From contig CM046881.1 in assembly GCA_025667525.1 (NCBI GenBank), forward strand, positions 494,285,627 through 494,349,626: a stretch of 64,000 bases of DNA. Direction: 5' to 3'. How positions within the stretch are numbered: the first letter of the stretch is position 1; each line of letters opens with the position of its first letter. The DNA comes from Glebionis coronaria. Its lineage: Eukaryota; Streptophyta; Magnoliopsida; Asterales; Asteraceae. The notes beneath the pieces are model-generated. The model was not told the origin of the DNA, did not search any database, and was given only the letters and a program-made list of their open reading frames with translations. This document shows, piece by piece, positions 58,901 through 64,000 of this stretch. Both the position numbers and the translations under genes were made by a program.

Positions 58901-59722
58901 GGCCCATTTGAGGGCCCATTAGGGGTATTTTGGTAATTTCACTTTCATTTTCTGATTATTTAGGTTAAAATAAACTAGTTTGCAAGTTTTTAGAATTTTT
59001 TATAATTTTCGGATTTTTAATATTATTTTATTATTATTTTATTATTATTTTTAAAATTTCACATTTTCCAACTTTTTACATTTTTCTTAGGTTAATTACA
59101 TTAAAAAAGGAATTTAGCAACTTTTAGAATAATTTTATCTCTTTTAGATTAATTTTTATAATTATTTTAAGTTTTAATAGTTTTTAAATCATTTTAAATA
59201 GTTTTTATTAGTTTAAAAATTTCTAAAAATAGTTTTTAATCTTTTTAGGTCATTTTAGAGGTTTACCAATTGAAAAATCTTCATTTGGGCTTTTTGATAA
59301 CTTATTTGATTTTTAGGGCTTTAATTAGCATTTAAAAATTGAATATTTAATTATTTAAGAGGTTTGAAAAAGTTTTGATCATTGGTAAACTCTTAGTTTA
59401 TTATTTTTGATTTTTGGTGAATTTTTGGTAATTTTTAGAATTTATTTTTATTTTTGTGGTTTTTAAGGTTCTACGTTTTAACTTTCTAGTAGTGATTTTT
59501 TTGTTAATTTTTATTTTTACGTTTTCGTCATCTTCTTTTCTAATCCCCTTCTAAACCAATCATTAATCACAAACATTTGGCAAGTTTTTCACACACATAT
59601 ACCTCCTTGGGAAACGAACTTTCACACCATTAAGGGTCATTAGTGTTGATTTTCCTAAATCATCACTTAATACTTTCCCTATTTACGCTCTTTTCCTTAA
59701 GAGTAGTAAAACTCTACAATCA
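55948..59722 (+). repeat. Level 3b 3' LTR (3775 bp)
   Basis: Same length as 34829-38603, about 1% different by eye. Ends ACAATCA and is followed by TSD agagt. Confidence 0.92.
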
Positions 59723-59727
59723 AGAGT

Positions 59728-61467
59728 CCATGTCATTCAAGAAGGAAGTTCTAAACCATTGGAGACTCAACTCATTTCATGCATTCAAGCATTGACTCAA
59801 GCTTCAAAGGAAAATCAAACAATCATGCAAAACACCCAAAAGATGCAAGAAACAATGATGAATGACTTTATGAAGCTTTCTATGGGCAATCATTCTACAA
59901 ATGATGTACATGCCATTACTCTTTCATGTGAGACTTGTGGAGGTCCACATTCCTATCAACAATGTGATAAGGTGCAAGGTTATCAAGGGGAATGTTATGC
60001 TTACCAAGAGGAACATCGTGAACATTTCAAGCCAAATATCAATCCCAATAACCTTTCTTACAAGTCTCAAATTACCTTACTCCACCGGGATTCCCACCCC
60101 AACAACCCACCTAACCTCAACAAAATCCTCCTCAATTGTTACAAATGAATCAAGGTCCAAGACCACATTATCAAGGGAATAACTACAAGGCACCTAATAA
60201 CTTTCACAATCAAGGAAATATCTTTTATCCACCAAATCAAGGATTTAATGCACCACCTCCACCTTATCCACATCAAGGTTTTTATCAAGGGAATGTGCAA
60301 CCTAACCCCATTGATTTGATCCTTCAAAAGCTTACTTCTTATGAGAAACAAATGAAAGATGCTCAAGAGGAAAATAACAAGAAATTTGCTCTTCTTCACA
60401 ACCAAATTTTGTATAATCAAAGACCACAAGGGGCTTTACCATCTAACACACAAGCAAATCCAAGGGTGAATGTCAATGCTATTACAACAAGGAGTGGAAA
60501 GTCAACAAAGGATCCTTCACCTCCTAAACCTCCTATTGTTAAACCCACTTTTGTTCCTACATGTGACAAGCCTTCTACATCTACTTCACCACCTCACAAT
60601 GCTCCCATTCAATCAAACACATCTTCTCAACCTATTCCTACTTCTCCTTTATCTTCCACAACTCCTAATGAAGAAGCTATCAAAGACAAATCTTCCACTA
60701 CAACACCTACACCTAAACCAACTCTTCCTTATCCTTCAAGGTTGAAAAAGGACAAGTTAAAGAACAAGGATGATATCCAAGTTTCAAATTTCTTAAGGAT
60801 GTTCAAGCAACTCAACATCAACATATCTTTTGCGGAAGCTCTTGCTTATATGCCAAAGTTTGCTAAGATGTTCAAGGATTTACTCTCCAACAAGAAAAAA
60901 TTGGTTGATTTGACCAACACATCCCTTAATGAAAATTGTTCCGCCGTGTTACTTAAAACCTTACCAACAAAACTTGGAGATCCGGGGCGCTTCTTGATAC
61001 CTTGTAATTTTCCCGGTGTGGAAAATTGCATGGCTTTGGCGGATCTAGGGGCAAGCATTAACCTCATGCCTTTATCGGTTTGGAAAAAACTCTCTCTTCC
61101 CGAGCTCACTCCCACTAGGATGACCCTTGAGTTAGCCAACCGAACCATAGCTTACCCCGTAGGTATCACGGAGGATGTGTTTGTAGGTGTGGATAAGTTT
61201 ACATTTCCGGCCGACTTTGTAGTGGTTGATTATGACATGGATCCTAGAGTTCCTTTGATTGTTGGTAGACCGTTTTTGAGAACGGGTCGTACTTTGATAG
61301 ATGTGGCGGAGGGAGAAATAATTATGAGAGTAGAGGATGAGAAAGTGGTGTTTAAGTTAGGGAAAGTGTGTGATAAGCAAGAGGTTAAGGAGTCTAAACC
61401 TTGTGAGACTATTAACATAGTTGATGTGCTAGATGAGGTGTGTGATGAGCACTTTCATGACGCTTGA
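59728..61467 (+). pseudogene. Gag C-terminal part and protease of level 2, frameshifted
   Basis: Resumes the Gag frame broken at 34828. The knuckle CETCGGPHSYQQC (CX2CX3HX4C) lies near 59930. The frame shifts near 60065, with an extra TAA at 60112-60114. From 60136 an open frame carries a Pro/Gln-rich and Thr/Pro-rich linker, then protease with ADLGASINLMP (about 61040) and DPRVPLIVGRPFLRTGRTLIDV (about 61240). It ends with TGA at 61465-61467, which lies in frame with the RT that follows. The protease of the family processes Gag-Pol in particles. Confidence 0.85.
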
Positions 61468-61485
61468 AAGAGTACTAGTGAGGAT

Positions 61486-63235
61486 ATGCCCCACGTTGAA
61501 ACCGTGGCCTCAATTGCTCCCTCCTTAACACCTTTTGGAGAGAGTGATTTCCTCTTAGAGGAATTTGAGTCCAACATTCTTGGTGATGATGATTCTCCCA
61601 TTAATTGGGAAGAAGATATTCTTACTATCCAAAAGTTGCTCAATGAGGACCCTATTCCTTCCCCTATTCCACAAGAAGTTACCAATGATGATCCTTCTAT
61701 AGTAAAACCTTCCATAGAGAGTCCACCTCCAATTGAACTTAAGGACATTCCATCCTACTTAGAGTATGCTTTCTTAGAGGGCAAAGACCAATTACCCGTA
61801 ATCATTGCTAAAGAGTTGAAAGAGGATGAGAAGGAGAAACTCATTGAAGTCCTTAAGAAACACAAGAAAGCCTTAGCATGGAAAATATCTGACATAAGGG
61901 GAATTGATCCACATTTTTATACACACAAAATCCTTATGGAGGATGATTATAAACCCGCCATTCAAAGTCAACGAAGGGTTAACCCAAAAATCCATGAGGT
62001 CATTAAAAAGGAAGTGATCAAACTCCTTGATGCGGGCATGATTTACCCCATTTCTGAATCTCCATGGGTTAGCCCGGTACATTGTGTTCCAAAAAAGGGT
62101 GGAATCACCGTAGTACCTAATGAGAACAATGAGCTTATTCCTACGAGACTTGTTACCGGTTGGAGAGTTTGTATTGACTATAGGAAGCTCAATGAGGCTA
62201 CTAGGAAAGACCACTTCCCATTACCTTTTATGGACCAAATGCTTGAGCGCTTAGCGGGAAATGAGTACTATTGATTTCTTGATGGCTTTTCGGGTTATTT
62301 CCAAATACCCATTGACCCTAAGGATCAAGAAAAGACCATATTCACTTGTCCCTATGGTACATTTGCTTACAAGAGGATGCCTTTTGGCTTATGTAATGCA
62401 CCGGGGACGTTTCAAAGGTGCATGATGGCAATTTTACATGATATGATAGAGCAAACAATGGAGGTTTTCATGGATGATTTTTCCGTCTTTGGAGATTCAT
62501 TTACCTCATGTCTCACCAATTTAGAACGAATGCTTAAGCGTTGTGAGGAAACACGTTTAGTTCTTAACTGGGAGAAATGTCACTTTATGGTGAAAGAGGG
62601 AATTGTTTTGGGTCACAAAATATCCAATAAGGGATTAGAAGTGGATCGAGCTAAAATTGATGTGATTGCTAAGCTTCCTCCACCCACTACGGTTAAAGGT
62701 GTAAGGAGTTTCTTAGGTCATGCGGGGTTTTATAGGCGCTTCATACAAGATTTTTCTAAGATAGCTAGACCGATGACTCACCTCTTGGAAAAAGAGGCTC
62801 CTTTCATTTTCAACCAAGAGTGTTTGGAATCTTTTGAGACTCTTAAGGAGAAATTGACAAAGGCTCCCGTTTTGGTTTCTCCAAATTGGGAATTACCTTT
62901 TGAGCTTATGTGTGACGCTAGTGATTATGCGGTGGGGGCCGTCTTAGGACAAAGAGTGAATAAGCATTTTCAACCTATAGACTATGCGAGTAAAACCATG
63001 ACCGGTGCACAACTTCATTATACTACCACGGAAAAAGAGTTGCTTGCTATAGTCTATGCTTTTGAGAATTTAGACCATACCTTGTGCTATCTAAAACCAT
63101 AGTGTATACGGATCATTCCGCTCTCAAGTATCTCATGAAAAAACAAGATGCTAAGCCTAGGCTTTTGAGATGGGTTTTGTTGCTTCAAGAGTTTAAGATA
63201 GAAATTCGTGATAAGAAAGGAGCCGAGAATTAGCG
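61486..63235 (+). pseudogene. Athila-like reverse transcriptase and RNase H, level 2
   Basis: An acidic linker precedes RT. Motifs are [12 protein letters not shown] at 62272-62274 just before FLDGFSGYFQIP, then [13 protein letters not shown] and catalytic FMDDFSVFGD (about 62470). RNase H follows with CDASDYAVGAVLGQ and [13 protein letters not shown]. One base is missing near 63066 (ends that frame at 63102) and another near 63229 in an ENLAADH-type motif. Compared with the level-1 pol it is clearly the same clade but a different copy. Confidence 0.88.
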
Positions 63236-64000
63236 GCGGATCACTTGAGTAGACTTGAGCATCCTTTTCAAGGCGATTTTCCTAATAAAGAAATCAATGA
63301 ATCCTTTCCATTAGAGGAGCTCATGTCTATCTCTTCCCAAGAGGATGCCACCCCTTGGTTTTCGGATATAGCAAGCTATCTTGTGGGGAATGTGCTTATT
63401 GCGGGTATTACTTCCCAACAAAAGAAGAAATTTCTTAAGGAAGTTAAGTACTACTTTTGGGATGATCCTTATCTTTTTTGGCAATGTGTGGACCTAATCA
63501 CTAGACGGTGTGTAGATGGACCCGAGGCATTTAAAATTTTAGAAGCATGTCATAAAGGACCTACGGGTGGACATTTTGGGCCCAACTATACCGCCAAGAA
63601 AGTCTTTGATTCGGGTTACTATTGGACTTCCATTTACAATGATGCCCAAGAGATGGTGAAATTTTGTGATGTGTGTCAAAGACAAGGAAAAATTATGCAA
63701 CGTGATGAGATGCCACAAAATTTTATTCAAGAGTGTGAGATTTTTGATGTATGGGGCATAGATTTTATAGGACCTTTTCCATCTTCTAAGGGAAACAAGT
63801 ATATACTTGTGGCGGTGGATTATGTGTCTAAATGGGTTGAGGCTAAAGCCTTACCTACCAATGATGCTAGAGTTGTTGTGAAGTTCTTGAAGCAATTATT
63901 TGCTAGATTTGGTGTACCTCGGGCCATCATAAGTGATCGTGGTACGCACTTTTGTAATGATCAATTCACGAGAGTTATGAAGAAGTATGGAGTAAATCAT
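63236..64000 (+). pseudogene. Athila-like integrase, level 2, continues past the window
   Basis: The frame reads a zinc-binding segment ([14 protein letters not shown] ... [10 protein letters not shown]), then the core with the first Asp in [10 protein letters not shown] (about 63755) and the second in [10 protein letters not shown] (about 63935). The Glu region lies beyond 64000. No further break is seen after the 63229 lesion. Confidence 0.85.

Larger units (their letters stand above)
34829..59722 (+). mobile_element. Level 3b: large Athila-like element encoding Gag-protease only
   Basis: LTRs at 34829-38603 and 55948-59722, each 3775 bp, differ by about 1% by eye. The TSD agagt is exact (34824-34828 and 59723-59727). 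After removing the level-4 insertion, the interior is about 6.3 kb. It holds a PBS (38607), a leader, one Gag-protease-acidic ORF and a 3' module. RT, RNase H and integrase are absent, so the element is non-autonomous, comparable to the published TR-GAG class but with a protease. Confidence 0.92.
22658..64000 (+). mobile_element. Level 2: Athila-like Ty3/gypsy element, extends past the window end
   Basis: Starts with a 3.08-kb LTR (split by level 3a), a tRNA-Asp-type PBS at 33254, and gag (split by level 3b). Protease, RT, RNase H and integrase run to the last base. The candidate left TSD is gtatt (22653-22657); the right end is not visible. Coding lesions include a gag frameshift and stop near 60065-60114, TGA at 61465 and at 62272, and single-base losses near 63066 and 63229. 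Confidence 0.88.

Noticed and set aside
1..64000. tRNA, rRNA or organellar insertions
   Set aside because: I saw no cloverleaf with proper arms, rRNA signature or plastid/mitochondrial gene; the only tRNA-related sequences are primer-binding sites.

Overview
This is a plant nuclear window, and the family-level flavour of the retroelement proteins suggests Asteraceae (daisy family). That attribution rests on remembered resemblance to Gag-like and acidic ORFs abundant in Tanacetum-type genomes; no search was run. Only one host gene is clearly intact: a five-exon GDSL esterase/lipase on the minus strand at 10030-12193. Almost everything else is LTR retrotransposon sequence, much of it nested.

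Left part (1-17880). A possible coding fragment lies at the very start. An old, decayed Ty1/copia element follows (845-9539). Its 3' LTR was split by a hAT-like element (8151-9103), which itself carries a 378-bp hAT-type MITE (8476-8853). Then come the GDSL gene, a tandem repeat and a candidate MITE just upstream of it, and a relic of a second copia gag on the minus strand (12985-17880). That relic is split by a 2.75-kb LTR-bounded segment with no coding content, probably a solo LTR (13919-16665).

Right part (17885-64000) is one nested stack, resolved from LTR termini, primer-binding sites (PBS) and 5-bp target-site duplications (TSD). Level 1 is an Athila-like Ty3/gypsy pol on the minus strand (17885-22657). 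Level 2 is an Athila-like element on the plus strand inserted into it (22658 to beyond 64000), with a 3.08-kb LTR, gag, protease, RT, RNase H and integrase, several broken. Level 3a (24367-31874, TSD cttgg) sits inside the level-2 5' LTR. It has no pol and encodes only a Cys-rich/acidic ORF. Level 3b (34829-59722, TSD agagt, LTRs of 3775 bp each) sits inside level-2 gag. It encodes Gag and protease plus an acidic tail and no RT or integrase. Level 4 (41620-52632, TSD agttt, LTRs of 445 bp each) is a non-coding copia-type element inside the 3b protease. Level 5 (43353-50911, TSD attgg, LTRs of 787 bp each) is a minus-strand copia relative of the 845-9539 element, with no recognisable pol. By-eye LTR divergence falls with depth for levels 3b to 5 (about 1%, 0.7%, 0.4%), as nesting requires.

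The most interesting signals are non-coding. (i) The three Athila-like LTR families whose starts are visible all begin TGAT and then fold into a perfect or near-perfect hairpin at the LTR terminus, although the stem sequences differ. (ii) Three elements with different coding content share a roughly 1.8-2-kb 3' module after the last ORF. It contains two conserved stem-loops and repeated polypurine-tract-like motifs. This fits non-autonomous elements mobilised in trans by a gag-pol partner through shared cis signals. (iii) Level 3a LTRs hold a dense array of a TTCCGGATCAA motif in both orientations.
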